Counted from the first letter of the stretch, positions 1-7,105 are shown. The stretch is 18,088 bases of DNA from CAYSTL01 sp964516805 (GCA_964516805.1 CAZEXI010000043.1:1-18088), one strand, 5' to 3'. A program made the numbers and translations. Notes: generated from the letters alone by a model not told the origin.

Positions 1-60
1 TGTAAATATTTTCTTTCTTTTTTACTATTTTTTCTTCTTTTAGCTTGAACTTTATCTAAC
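1..60 (+). terminator. T-rich tract, probable terminator of an upstream plus-strand gene
   Basis: The first 50 bases of the plus strand contain several runs of four to six T separated by single C, A or G bases. Archaeal transcription ends at such T-rich tracts without needing a hairpin. No coding frame is visible here, so this is probably the 3' end of a gene to the left of the window. The IS200/IS605-like element begins just after it. Confidence 0.4.
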
Positions 61-74
61 CTAACTATTTAAGA

Positions 75-94
75 CCTCTTTCTTCAGGAAGAGG
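75..94 (+). repeat. Left-end palindrome of the IS200/IS605-like element
   Basis: An 8-base stem (75-82 with 87-94, one G-T wobble) closes the 4-base loop TTCA. It matches the right-end palindrome at 474-493 in nearly every stem position, as expected for paired left-end and right-end transposase recognition hairpins. Confidence 0.7.
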
Positions 95-113
95 ATACAA
101 ATAGACAATATAT

Positions 114-182
114 CCACTTTCACTCACCCTTTCATGAATATATAATTAATCTGGTGCGTTTTTAAACCATAGATGAAAGTGG
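114..182. repeat. 9-base inverted repeat around the remnant's start
   Basis: CCACTTTCA (114-122) is perfectly complementary to TGAAAGTGG (174-182). The arms are separated by about 50 bases that include the AT-rich, promoter-like sequence. It may be part of the left-end structure or a control site for the former tnpB. Function unknown. Confidence 0.45.
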
Positions 183-343
183 AAAAGACAGTGAAATCAG
201 AAGTCGTTAAGCCAACTATCATCAAGCGAAAGCAGTTAACACAGATGCAGGGGATTTTGTGGCATCACGAGGCTCACCAGCCGAGTAAAAGAAGGAATAT
301 TTTATTCCTGCGTAAGTCCCCGGAGCTGGAAGCGATGACTTGA
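173..343 (+). pseudogene. Possible tnpB remnant (56 codons)
   Basis: An ATG frame of 56 codons ends at TGA 341-343. Its first part, MKVEKTVKSEVVK, looks like the start of archaeal TnpB proteins, which often begin with Lys/Val-rich MKVxKTV-type residues. After about 20 residues the resemblance stops and the frame runs into the folded region. No RuvC or zinc-ribbon motif is present. The most likely reading is that a tnpB gene was internally deleted, leaving its start joined to the RNA-coding 3' part. It lies inside the IS200/IS605-like element, with an AT-rich promoter-like stretch (137-166) in front. The frame may simply be non-coding. The TnpB resemblance is from memory. Confidence 0.4.
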
Positions 344-519
344 CCTCTCTGGATGAGTTCTACTCATTTGCGAAGTCAAAGAGTGGAATGCAACCTCAGT
401 AGCTTTGTCTAGAATTAAGTAAATTCTAGAAAAAGATAGAATTCTTTTAGAATTCTGTCGAATTTACCGGAAGCCTCTTCCTTTAGGAAGAGGAGGATGT
501 CACTGATCTCTGTAGTTGG
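241..519 (+). ncRNA. Candidate TnpB-type guide RNA (omega-RNA/sotRNA-like) scaffold plus guide
   Basis: The region folds by eye into a series of strong stems. GGGGA 250-254 pairs with TCCCC 317-321 and encloses two hairpins (271-274/279-282 and 293-299/303-309). TGACTT 336-341 pairs with AAGTCA 373-378 and encloses 353-358/362-367. Then follow 408-416/422-430 (9 perfect pairs), 435-444/450-459 (10 pairs, one wobble) and the right-end palindrome 474-481/486-493. In IS200/IS605 elements the RNA scaffold covers the tnpB 3' region and right end, and the guide is the flanking DNA just beyond it. Here that would be about 504-519. Expression is not shown by sequence; the regular stem pattern and the right-end match are the evidence. 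Confidence 0.55.
474..493 (+). repeat. Right-end palindrome of the IS200/IS605-like element
   Basis: An 8-base perfect stem (474-481 with 486-493) closes the loop TTTA and is followed after the stem by AGGATGTCAC. It pairs with the left-end palindrome at 75-94. Confidence 0.7.
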
Positions 520-544
520 TACTAGTCCTATTACTTACTAATAC

Positions 545-602
545 AATCAAATAAATAAAATATACTATCGTATAAAAATAGTATAAAATAGAAAATTAAA
601 GT
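545..602 (-). terminator. U-rich terminator with 8-base stem downstream of aCPSF1
   Basis: Read on the minus strand after the aCPSF1 stop codon, the sequence has several T runs of three to five and a perfect 8-base inverted repeat (561-568 with 578-585, loop 9). U-rich tracts are the archaeal termination signal, and aCPSF1 is the nuclease known to cleave at such 3' ends, so this gene may process its own transcript. Confidence 0.5.
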
Positions 603-2519
603 TTAGTAAAGTCTGATCGTCTCAAGATTTTTTGGTGTCCTTGTCTCTATATTGTACTTTTTGTATATCGTACTAGCCAAGTTCGTACATTTTCCTTCTT
701 CACCATGGCTCACTAAAACTCTTTCAGGCTGAGGTCTCATGCTGCTGATATAATGAAGTAACTGTATCCTATCGCTGTGACCTGAAAATCCTTCACATGT
801 GTGCACATTTAATTTCACTGGTATATCGATGGTCTCTCCTTTTTCTGTTAAAGTGATCTGATCATATCCTCTCTGTATCTTGTTACCTATGGTACCCTGT
901 CCCTGATATCCAACGAAAATAAGCGATGAATCTGGATCATCTCCCCATGATTTGAAATATTCCAATACAGGTCCGCCATTCATCATACCTGCTGTTGCTA
1001 GAACAATAGCAGGTTCTGAACTATCACATATGTTCTTCCTTTTATCCATGCTGTCGACTTGTTCAAAAATATCTGATAAGAACGGATTCTCGTCTTCGTG
1101 GAATATCTTCTTCTTCAACTTTTTGTTCAAAAATTCAGGATAAGCGGTATGGATAGCTGTAGCTTCCCATATCATACCGTCCAGATAAACTTTGCTTTCA
1201 GGTATCTCTCCTTTTCTCATAGCTTCTTCGATAACAAGCATGACTTCCTGAGATCTTCCCACTGCAAATACTGGAAGTATAACTTTTCCACTTCTAGTTT
1301 CAAGTGTTTGATTTAATATGTCTTTTAACTGCTCAACCGCATCCCTTCGGCTTGGCTGTAAATCATGATAACCACCATAAGTAGATTCCATAACTACAGT
1401 TTCAGCTCTTGGGAATTTGTTAACGGCCTGATTGAACAACCAAGTGTTATCATACTTGATATCTCCTGTGAATACAACGTTGTAATCACCATCACCAATA
1501 TGCATATGAGCAACTGCAGATCCTAAGATATGTCCTGCATTATGCAGGGTTAATCTTATATCTGGAGCTATATCTGTAGTTTCTCCATATTCTAAAGTGA
1601 TTGTATGCTTAACCTGTTCTCTAATATGATTTGATTTGTAAGGTGGACTCCTAGCTTCTCCAACTGCTACTTTGATATAATCTAGCTGTAAAAGAGCTGA
1701 TAAATCTCTCGTTGGCGATGTACAGTATACAGGTCCATCATATCCATACTGATACAAAGCAGGTATTATACCCGAGTGATCAAGATGAGCATGTGTTAAA
1801 ATGATAGCATCTATATCATCTAATGGCATCAACTCTGGAGCGTTGAGATAAGGTGTTTTATCGTCGCCATTTGCTGATACATCTGTTCCGCAATCAATCA
1901 GTACTTTACTATCCCTTGTTTGAAGCAGATGAGCGGAACGACCGACCTGTCTATAACCTCCCAAAGCTGTAACTCTAGCGAAGGTTTCACCCGATCGAGT
2001 ATCACGATTTATCTTTCTACCTACCTTCTGTAAGAATTTCTTCCTGTCCTTTCTTACTGTTCTTAAGTAACTTCTGATATCTTTTATGGTTTTTGAAGGA
2101 ATTGGAGGCGCTCTTACAACGTCCAATGCCCAACCTGTCTCTCTTTTAACCTCATTAAGAACTTTACCTTTTTTACCAATTGCAATACCGGGAGCTTTAG
2201 CTTCTAGTGTTATTTCACCAGTATCATCTCTGAAATACATATTCTGGATTTCAGCTTCATCCGGTATTATCTCTTTTATCTTCTTTCTAGCTTCTTCAGG
2301 ATCGTCTAGTAATGAGGGATCAGGCCTCACATCTACTCTTCGTTTTAACCTTTCAGCTAACTTTTTAACGATCTGAGAATCCTTTGTAAACTCGTCTAAG
2401 TCCTTTGTATAAATCACTATTACTGATCCTTCGAATTGTATATCTGTTATGCTTACCGTGGTTGGTAGTACTTCTTCAACGGCTTCTTTAGCTTCGTTCA
2501 AAACATCTTCAACGCTCAT
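603..2519 (-). CDS. KH-domain beta-CASP ribonuclease aCPSF1 (archaeal transcription termination factor)
   Basis: This is a metallo-beta-lactamase/beta-CASP nuclease that cleaves RNA at U-rich 3' ends and drives termination in archaea. Residue numbers here count from an in-frame GTG at 2526-2528. N-terminal KH-type RNA-binding domains span roughly residues 1-150, with the KH loop GIAIGKKG at 114-121. The metallo-beta-lactamase core carries HAHLDH at 246-251, GHILG around His333 and TGD with Asp356. The beta-CASP region has Glu381 in ESTYGG, GHSD at 583-586 and His608. All metal ligands appear present and the length (638-641 residues) is normal. The ATG at 2517-2519 is preferred because family members start close to it and a TATA-like TTAATTAA lies 27 bases upstream. 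The GTG cannot be excluded. It lies just downstream of the proteasome beta gene, a pairing I recall from other euryarchaea. Confidence 0.95.
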   Translation of the reverse strand: MSVEDVLNEAKEAVEEVLPTTVSITDIQFEGSVIVIYTKDLDEFTKDSQIVKKLAERLKRRVDVRPDPSLLDDPEEARKKIKEIIPDEAEIQNMYFRDDTGEITLEAKAPGIAIGKKGKVLNEVKRETGWALDVVRAPPIPSKTIKDIRSYLRTVRKDRKKFLQKVGRKINRDTRSGETFARVTALGGYRQVGRSAHLLQTRDSKVLIDCGTDVSANGDDKTPYLNAPELMPLDDIDAIILTHAHLDHSGIIPALYQYGYDGPVYCTSPTRDLSALLQLDYIKVAVGEARSPPYKSNHIREQVKHTITLEYGETTDIAPDIRLTLHNAGHILGSAVAHMHIGDGDYNVVFTGDIKYDNTWLFNQAVNKFPRAETVVMESTYGGYHDLQPSRRDAVEQLKDILNQTLETRSGKVILPVFAVGRSQEVMLVIEEAMRKGEIPESKVYLDGMIWEATAIHTAYPEFLNKKLKKKIFHEDENPFLSDIFEQVDSMDKRKNICDSSEPAIVLATAGMMNGGPVLEYFKSWGDDPDSSLIFVGYQGQGTIGNKIQRGYDQITLTEKGETIDIPVKLNVHTCEGFSGHSDRIQLLHYISSMRPQPERVLVSHGEEGKCTNLASTIYKKYNIETRTPKNLETIRLY

Positions 2520-2590
2520 AGAATTCACTTTTCTAAGATTTGTTAATTAATGAATATTATATTTTGATTTAATAAATAATAAAGGGTTTT

Positions 2591-3241
2591 TTACAACGAA
2601 GGAAGATTCTTTTCCTTTCTTATTTTATCAATCCTACTTTCTATCTCTTCGTCATCCATTTCTTCGAAACCTTTCTCGGTAATCTTTGCTACACGTATTC
2701 CATCACCAGAGGCAGAATCTCTGCTGCTTGAAACTAACAATGATAATACAGCAAGGTCTGCACCTTCATCAAGGCTCATGCCTTCTTCATAATGATCTTC
2801 TAAAACACCATATACAAAAGGTGATCCAGAGCCTTCTGATACGTATTTATCTTCTATGGCTCCTCCTACGGCATCAATTGAGTAAACATGGCCTCCTTCA
2901 CTGTCGACTCCGCCAAGTACTAACCCAACAAAATATGGGAACATTCTCCTTCCCATCATTATATTAGATAGTAAAGTTGTAGCAGCCTTCACAGTCATCT
3001 CTTTCTTCCTTTTTATCTCATATAATTCAACTTCAGAACTAAGATATCTAGTCAGAGCTTGTCCATCAGCGACCAACCCTGCAATAGTCATACCAATTTT
3101 ATCACTGATTCTGAAAAGTTTCTTTGTATCTTTATGTGATATCATATTACCTTTAGTAGCTCTTTTTTCAGTAGCAAGAACTACTCCACCATCGCAAACG
3201 AGACCTAATGTGGTTGTGCCTTTTTTGTTTTCGTCATTCAT
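2591..3241 (-). CDS. psmB: Archaeal 20S proteasome beta subunit
   Basis: This is the catalytic subunit of the 20S proteasome, an N-terminal threonine peptidase that degrades unfolded proteins in the cytoplasm. An eight-residue propeptide ending in Gly8 precedes Thr9, which becomes Thr1 after self-cleavage. Mature Glu17 (residue 25), Lys33 (residue 41, in HKDTKK) and the SRDSASG loop supply the other active-site groups. GSGSPFVYGVLE is the usual family signature. The length (216 residues) is normal and nothing is missing. The ATG at 3239-3241 has a TATA-like TTAATAAAA at 3267-3275, about 30 bases upstream, so the transcript has a very short leader or none. The alpha subunit is not in this window. 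A 62-71 base gap with its own AT-rich boxes separates it from the downstream aCPSF1 gene. Confidence 0.96.
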   Translation of the reverse strand: MNDENKKGTTTLGLVCDGGVVLATEKRATKGNMISHKDTKKLFRISDKIGMTIAGLVADGQALTRYLSSEVELYEIKRKKEMTVKAATTLLSNIMMGRRMFPYFVGLVLGGVDSEGGHVYSIDAVGGAIEDKYVSEGSGSPFVYGVLEDHYEEGMSLDEGADLAVLSLLVSSSRDSASGDGIRVAKITEKGFEEMDDEEIESRIDKIRKEKNLPSL

Positions 3242-3263
3242 AATTTCACTCTCAACCCATCAA

Positions 3264-3280
3264 GTTATTTTATTAACCTT
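3264..3280 (-). promoter_or_regulatory. TATA-like promoter of psmB
   Basis: The minus strand reads TTAATAAAA centred about 30 bases before the psmB ATG, the normal archaeal distance for a transcript that starts at or just before the start codon. Confidence 0.5.
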
Positions 3281-3413
3281 TAATGGAATAGATTGGATTA
3301 AAATTCCTCGGACCATCCTAAGATTTAACTGTTATTTAGATGTTTCCATCCTGTAAGGAATCATATCCTTCTAACAAGGTAAATAAAAGGTAAAGGGTTT
3401 AAGTTTTTTCCCC

Positions 3414-4223
3414 TCACTGTTCTAAATTCACATCCATGTGTGGATATGGTATCTCGATGTCATTCTTGTTGTATTCTTGCCAGATCCCCTTTGTCATCTG
3501 ATTCCTGAGAGCCCAATAATTTTCACTATCAGTCCAGGCTTTTAATGTAATATTGACAGAAGAATCTGCAAGTTCAGAGAATGTTACAGCAGGTTCAGGT
3601 TCATCTTTCACCAATTCATGATCTTTCATGAATTTCATTGCGATATCTACTGCTTTGCTAACATCACTTTCGTAATCTATTCCAACATTTACATCGACTC
3701 TGCGAAGAGGCATCCTTGTATAATTTATGATCGGAGAACCCCAAACGATCCCATTTGGTATCGTTATGTATGTATTATCAGGTTTGAGTATTTCTGTTGA
3801 CATCATCCCAACAGATTCAACTGTACCTTCAAGTCCATTAATCTCCACATGTTCTTTTTCTCTAAATGGTCTTAGAGTGGCTAACCAAACTCCGGCTGCG
3901 AGATTGTTAAAAGTATCTCTCATACCAAAGGCAAGAACTAAACCAAAGATTGCTGAAAGACCTATAACTATTGAACTAACGTTGAAACCTAAAGCACTTG
4001 CTGCTAATAAGATTATCACAAAATATAGTACTATACTCAGCATCCTCCCCATAAATTTTCTCAATAACGGTGGGAGACCAGCTTTTTTGAGGCTCTTTTT
4101 CATAAATACTATTACAATTTTAGCAACTATCCAACCTATTACTAAAATTAAAACTGCAATCAAGGCTTGGAATAGCGTGATGTCTAAATACGGAATTGTG
4201 CTTTCTAAATTCAATATTATCAC
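3414..4223 (-). CDS. Small-conductance mechanosensitive ion channel, MscS family
   Basis: This is a membrane channel that opens under membrane tension and releases solutes during osmotic down-shock. The protein has an N-terminal membrane helix (about 18-41), a second (62-80) and a long Gly/Ala-rich pore helix (83-113) ending in FGMRDTFNNLAAG, the MscS pore signature. The beta domain follows with VEINGLEGTVESVGMM (126-141) and IPNGIVWGSPIINYTR, then an alpha/beta C-terminal domain. At 266-269 residues it is near the E. coli MscS size. The start is ambiguous. GTG 4221-4223 lies about 27 bases from a TATA-like box and could be leaderless, while TTG 4212-4214 has a well-placed AGGTGAT Shine-Dalgarno. 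No operon partner is obvious; the flanking gaps are 172 and about 105 bases. Confidence 0.93.
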   Translation of the reverse strand: MIILNLESTIPYLDITLFQALIAVLILVIGWIVAKIVIVFMKKSLKKAGLPPLLRKFMGRMLSIVLYFVIILLAASALGFNVSSIVIGLSAIFGLVLAFGMRDTFNNLAAGVWLATLRPFREKEHVEINGLEGTVESVGMMSTEILKPDNTYITIPNGIVWGSPIINYTRMPLRRVDVNVGIDYESDVSKAVDIAMKFMKDHELVKDEPEPAVTFSELADSSVNITLKAWTDSENYWALRNQMTKGIWQEYNKNDIEIPYPHMDVNLEQ

Positions 4224-4243
4224 CTTTAATTAAGAATATCAAT

Positions 4244-4253
4244 TATTATATAA
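4244..4253 (-). promoter_or_regulatory. TATA-like promoter of the MscS gene
   Basis: The minus strand reads TTATATAAT here, about 27 bases before the GTG candidate start at 4223, which supports transcription starting very near that codon. Confidence 0.45.
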
Positions 4254-4261
4254 GTAGGTAT

Positions 4262-4285
4262 CGGAAGAATTTAAAAAAGAATGTT
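4262..4285 (-). terminator. T-rich terminator after the DUF2299-like gene
   Basis: On the minus strand, 40-65 bases after the stop of the 4328-4816 gene, the sequence contains a run of six T followed by further T-rich sequence. Confidence 0.4.
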
Positions 4286-4327
4286 AGTAAAATTTGGTAA
4301 GAGTTTTTTTATTTTATATTCATATTC

Positions 4328-4816
4328 CTATCTGTAAATTGATGGGCCAGATTTAGTCGTAGACACATCCTCTTGCTCTTTCTGAGATCCTCCCAATGAT
4401 TGAAAATGTATAGTTGCTCTCATACCCATATTTATGACTTCTTGAATAGTATCATAGAATAATCCAACACCGATATCCTGTTCATATATGTGTTTTTTGA
4501 TCACGATCGCATTGGGAACATTTTGATTATCCCTAGTTATATTGTATATCGTCGAACCTTCAGCAAGCATCATCACCAATGTTTTTTCAAAACCAACTCG
4601 TTGATTTGCATCTAGTTTACTGAAAATCTCTTTATGCTCAGGACTTATATTCAATTTATAGACAACTTCCAATCTGCTTTTATTCTCCTGAGGATTTCCA
4701 AGTAAAATTGTTCTATCTCCGTGTTTTACTTGTATCAACCAATTCAATTGAGGATGATCATTAACTTGATATTCTCGATTATCCTCTTCCAACCAATTAA
4801 TAATTTGTTCTTTCAT
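4328..4816 (-). CDS. DUF2299-like archaeal protein of unknown function
   Basis: This is a soluble 162-residue protein with no signal peptide or membrane segment. The start MKEQIINWLEEDN, a central IQVKHGDRTILLG strand region and the helix following FEKTLVMMLAEG resemble the archaeal DUF2299 group, which I believe has a YbjN-like or secretion-chaperone-like fold. No catalytic motif is visible. The last 25 residues are Ser/Thr/Gln/Glu-rich and probably disordered. The ATG at 4814-4816 has no Shine-Dalgarno, but the TATA-like ACTTAAACTA on the minus strand around 4841 is about 25 bases upstream, which fits a leaderless transcript. It seems to be a single-gene unit, with T-rich tracts on both sides. 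The family assignment is from memory and moderately sure. Function is unknown. Confidence 0.7.
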   Translation of the reverse strand: MKEQIINWLEEDNREYQVNDHPQLNWLIQVKHGDRTILLGNPQENKSRLEVVYKLNISPEHKEIFSKLDANQRVGFEKTLVMMLAEGSTIYNITRDNQNVPNAIVIKKHIYEQDIGVGLFYDTIQEVINMGMRATIHFQSLGGSQKEQEDVSTTKSGPSIYR

Positions 4817-4881
4817 TATGTATCAAATAGAAGTATAGTTTAAGTATCTTTTCAAACAATAATTTGAAACAACATAAATAA

Positions 4882-4899
4882 GGTTAATAAAAAATTGTT
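4882..4899 (-). terminator. T-run terminator after the dolichol-kinase-like gene
   Basis: The minus strand has a six-T run about 10 bases after the stop of the 4905-5465 gene, ending the two-gene unit that starts at 6889. Confidence 0.4.
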
Positions 4900-4904
4900 A
4901 TAAA

Positions 4905-5465
4905 TTATAATATAATCCATTCAACTATTCTTAATATCACTAGAGGCACGACTACCATCAAAAAATCATCATCTATCAGTAGTTTAGGATTTTCTATGCC
5001 TACGGCAGTTATCGCACCTACAGCTGATAAAGATAAAATAACAATAAGATCAAATTCAGTAAAGATCGTCAATATAATAATTCCTATAATAAACCATAAC
5101 GTAAGAGGAATATAGGGATATAATCTAGACTTATATTTTTTTATTTCTCCTATTACTGGATCAACAATACCCATACCTATCAAACAAAGCACCGTTAAGT
5201 GAATAGGGAAGAATAATAATGCAAATGCTGCAGCCATTGTAGCCCAAGCGTAAGCAGCAATCCTTCTTTTCTCATAACTCCTCATCCCAAAAACTTTGAA
5301 TCCAAAATATATCCTTAATGCTTCAAAACTTAAAATCAATATTATCAATAAAAGAAGAAAATATTTTCTGTGTGTTCCTAATATATGTGTAGGAAATAAA
5401 TAAAATATGAGATAGATCCAGGCCATCGAATGAAGTATTCTCCTGAATCTCTCACTTTTCTCCAT
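4905..5465 (-). CDS. Dolichol/phytol kinase-like integral membrane protein (CTP-dependent polyprenol kinase family)
   Basis: This 186-residue protein has six or seven hydrophobic helices. It resembles the SEC59/phytol kinase family (COG0170), which phosphorylates polyprenols or phytol with CTP at the membrane. From the GTG-based numbering, the supporting features are RFRRILHS near the N-terminus, FEALR (49-52), RSYEKRR (63-69) followed by a helix ending in FFP, the motif GIVDPVIGE with Asp103 in place of the usual GDPxAxxxG, and a C-terminal LIDDDFLMVVVPL similar to the family's DDNxxxPL. In archaea such an enzyme could prime dolichol for glycosylation or recycle geranylgeraniol. The ATG at 5463-5465 shares one base with the upstream TGA (TGATG), with AAGGAG 8-13 bases ahead. 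An in-frame GTG at 5466-5468 is less likely. It is translationally coupled to the synthetase alpha gene. The exact substrate is unknown. Confidence 0.75.
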   Translation of the reverse strand: MEKSERFRRILHSMAWIYLIFYLFPTHILGTHRKYFLLLLIILILSFEALRIYFGFKVFGMRSYEKRRIAAYAWATMAAAFALLFFPIHLTVLCLIGMGIVDPVIGEIKKYKSRLYPYIPLTLWFIIGIIILTIFTEFDLIVILSLSAVGAITAVGIENPKLLIDDDFLMVVVPLVILRIVEWIIL

Positions 5466-6889
5466 CACTCGGCTCCTTCAAGGTTCTTTAATATTTTTCC
5501 CCTTTGAACCAAGACATCTAAACATCTAATGGCCCTGTTTGTACTGGGATAGACTGGTACCTTATTTTCACTGAATTTCTTTCTCCACTTATCTCCCGTT
5601 AGATCTCCAATGCAAGCTACTATTATGGGTTTGTCTCCTTCATGATACCATTTTGATATATGTTCTACCATGCCCTCGCCAACATATGGAGATTGGAACA
5701 ATGCATATATTAGGATTGCGTCTATATTATCTTCATCCTGTAATATCTCCAGTACATCTCCAATCATCTCATCAGTCACATTTGCAGTAAGGTCTATCGG
5801 GTTGGAAACAGAAGCTATAGGCAGTGTGACCTCCTTTAACTTTTCTTCAGTCTCTTCTGAAAATGAAGGCATATTGAGTCCTAAACCCGGATTTGTGTCC
5901 TCGATATAATCACTAGCTATAACACCAGTACCTCCAGCGCTGCTAACAACAGCGATGTTCTCACCCTTTATAGGTTTATTATATGCTAACGCTTCTGCGA
6001 AGTCTGTCAATTCACGTTCATCGTAGGCTCTTATCATTCCTGCTTGTTTAGATACGCCCCTGATGACCCTATCAGACGTAGAAGCTAGAGAACCAGTATG
6101 TGATTGAGTTGCTTCTTTTCCTACGCTGCTTCTACCCCCCTTTAAAAGTACTATCGGTTTGTTTTTAACTATAGACTTTGCCTTTTCATATAGTGCTCTT
6201 CCATCGGATAGACTTTCAAGGTATAGAGTAACTACATCGGTTTCTTCATCATCAGCAAAATACTCTAAAAGTTCAACCTCATCTATATCCAGTCTATTCC
6301 CTATCCCGACAAATCCTGATAGACCAGTATTATGAGCACATAAAGTTTCCATAAAAGGAGTAGCCATGAATCCACTTTGTGAAATAAAGGCTATTCCTCC
6401 CTCTTTAGGTCTTTTAACCCTGTCTTCAGGCAAAAAGAATGTATCTAAATCTACTGGAGGAACAAGGATACCCATGGTATTTGGACCTAAAAGCCTTACA
6501 TCTGTGCCTTCAAGTTTTTCTTTTATTTTTTCTTCAGCCTTTTTACCTTCCTCATCGACTTCACCAAAGCCACCAGCTACTAAAATTATTGATCCAACTT
6601 CTGCTTCAACGCAATCATCAACGGCTCCAAGAGCAAATTTCGAAGGTATTGCCAGTATGGCTAAATCAATATCATCGTCTATTTCTTTTATAGAATTATA
6701 AAATCCCTCTTCTCCTTCTGCTTTAGGATTGATCGCATAAATATCTCGTCCAGAATCCTTTACATTATCATAGATAATGTTTCCCATCTTTCCCTCGTCA
6801 GAAAGAGACACTCCAAAAATTGCTATGCTTTCTGGATCTAATAATGTATCAAGATTATTTTTATCATTTAACTTCGAATCATCAGACAT
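5465..6889 (-). CDS. ADP-forming acyl-CoA synthetase, stand-alone alpha subunit
   Basis: The alpha subunit of the NDP-forming acyl-CoA synthetase converts acyl-CoA, ADP and phosphate to acid, CoA and ATP through a phosphohistidine. An N-terminal Rossmann CoA-binding domain (about 15-145) carries IAIFGVSLS and LLGPNTMG. A succinyl-CoA-ligase-like domain (160-300) has SQSGF, GNRLDID (197-203), Glu225 in LYLES, and the phosphorylated His264 in SHTGS. The third domain reaches the C-terminus. It lacks an ATP-grasp beta domain, so at 474 residues it is a normal free alpha subunit. AGGTGG five bases before the ATG is a good Shine-Dalgarno. A TATA-like AT block lies at 6925-6950. Its partner may be the lone beta subunit at 12181-12942, on the other strand beyond a fused alpha-beta paralogue. 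The substrate (acetate, branched or aryl acids) cannot be told. Confidence 0.93.
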   Translation of the reverse strand: MSDDSKLNDKNNLDTLLDPESIAIFGVSLSDEGKMGNIIYDNVKDSGRDIYAINPKAEGEEGFYNSIKEIDDDIDLAILAIPSKFALGAVDDCVEAEVGSIILVAGGFGEVDEEGKKAEEKIKEKLEGTDVRLLGPNTMGILVPPVDLDTFFLPEDRVKRPKEGGIAFISQSGFMATPFMETLCAHNTGLSGFVGIGNRLDIDEVELLEYFADDEETDVVTLYLESLSDGRALYEKAKSIVKNKPIVLLKGGRSSVGKEATQSHTGSLASTSDRVIRGVSKQAGMIRAYDERELTDFAEALAYNKPIKGENIAVVSSAGGTGVIASDYIEDTNPGLGLNMPSFSEETEEKLKEVTLPIASVSNPIDLTANVTDEMIGDVLEILQDEDNIDAILIYALFQSPYVGEGMVEHISKWYHEGDKPIIVACIGDLTGDKWRKKFSENKVPVYPSTNRAIRCLDVLVQRGKILKNLEGAE

Positions 6890-7105
6890 TTAACCACCTA
6901 AATTCAATGTTCTTAACTGTCTTCATAATATAATTATTTATGTAATTTACTGTTGTGTATAGGCATCTGAAATACTAAAAAACTTGATAAAAATAAAACA
7001 AATGTCGTAAAATCTAATAACATTTATGAATTGAATCTACAATAAAATAAGCAGCCGTCGTTTTTTCCGAAAGTCTAATAAAGGAGGGGTTTTTCTCCCA
7101 TTACG
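6890..7105. promoter_or_regulatory. Divergent promoter region between two synthetase genes
   Basis: This 216-base AT-rich region separates the minus-strand alpha subunit from the plus-strand fused synthetase. For the minus strand, an AT block at 6925-6950 (an imperfect palindrome with CATAA/TTATG ends) lies about 40-60 bases before the ATG. For the plus strand, CAATAAAATAAG around 7039-7050 would place transcription near 7070-7077, leaving a leader of about 30 bases. No gene is seen inside. Shared control of the two paralogous enzymes is possible but not shown. Confidence 0.5.
7083..7098 (+). promoter_or_regulatory. Distant Shine-Dalgarno in a small hairpin before the fused synthetase
   Basis: AAGGAGGGG ends 16 bases before the ATG at 7106, further than normal. 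GGAG (7083-7086) can pair with CTCC (7095-7098) across an 8-base loop. The pairing would either hide the ribosome-binding site or loop it out. No closer site exists. Confidence 0.4.

Larger units (their letters stand above)
61..503 (+). mobile_element. Non-autonomous IS200/IS605-family element (PATE/MITE type), no intact tnpA or tnpB
   Basis: The segment is bounded by two nearly identical imperfect palindromes. The left stem is 75-82/87-94 with loop TTCA; the right stem is 474-481/486-493 with loop TTTA. The right palindrome is followed by AGGATGTCAC (494-503), which from memory is the usual right end of IS200/IS605-type elements in halophilic archaea. Subterminal hairpins at both ends without terminal inverted repeats are the hallmark of this family, which moves as single-stranded DNA using a Y1 transposase. 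Inside there is only a short tnpB-start-like fragment and a strongly folded region, so the element is a deletion derivative that would need TnpA from elsewhere. The left boundary is not defined; the right end is likely position 503. Family assignment is fairly safe and the exact ends are not. Confidence 0.65.

Noticed and set aside
75..493. The two palindromes as ordinary transcription terminators
   Set aside because: They are not followed by T runs, they match each other closely, and the right one is followed by the element's terminal tail.
241..503. RNase P RNA, SRP RNA or group II intron as an explanation for the folded region
   Set aside because: The conserved RNase P and SRP core sequences and the intron domain V signature were not found, whereas the paired end palindromes and the right-end tail fit IS200/IS605.
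3242..3413. A small RNA gene in the gap between psmB and the MscS gene
   Set aside because: No clear C/D or H/ACA boxes, strong hairpin or reading frame; only the psmB promoter is supported.
3727..4233. A 168-codon open frame on the plus strand antisense to the MscS gene
   Set aside because: It mirrors the MscS coding sequence, has no recognisable domain, and the MscS motifs are unmistakable on the other strand.
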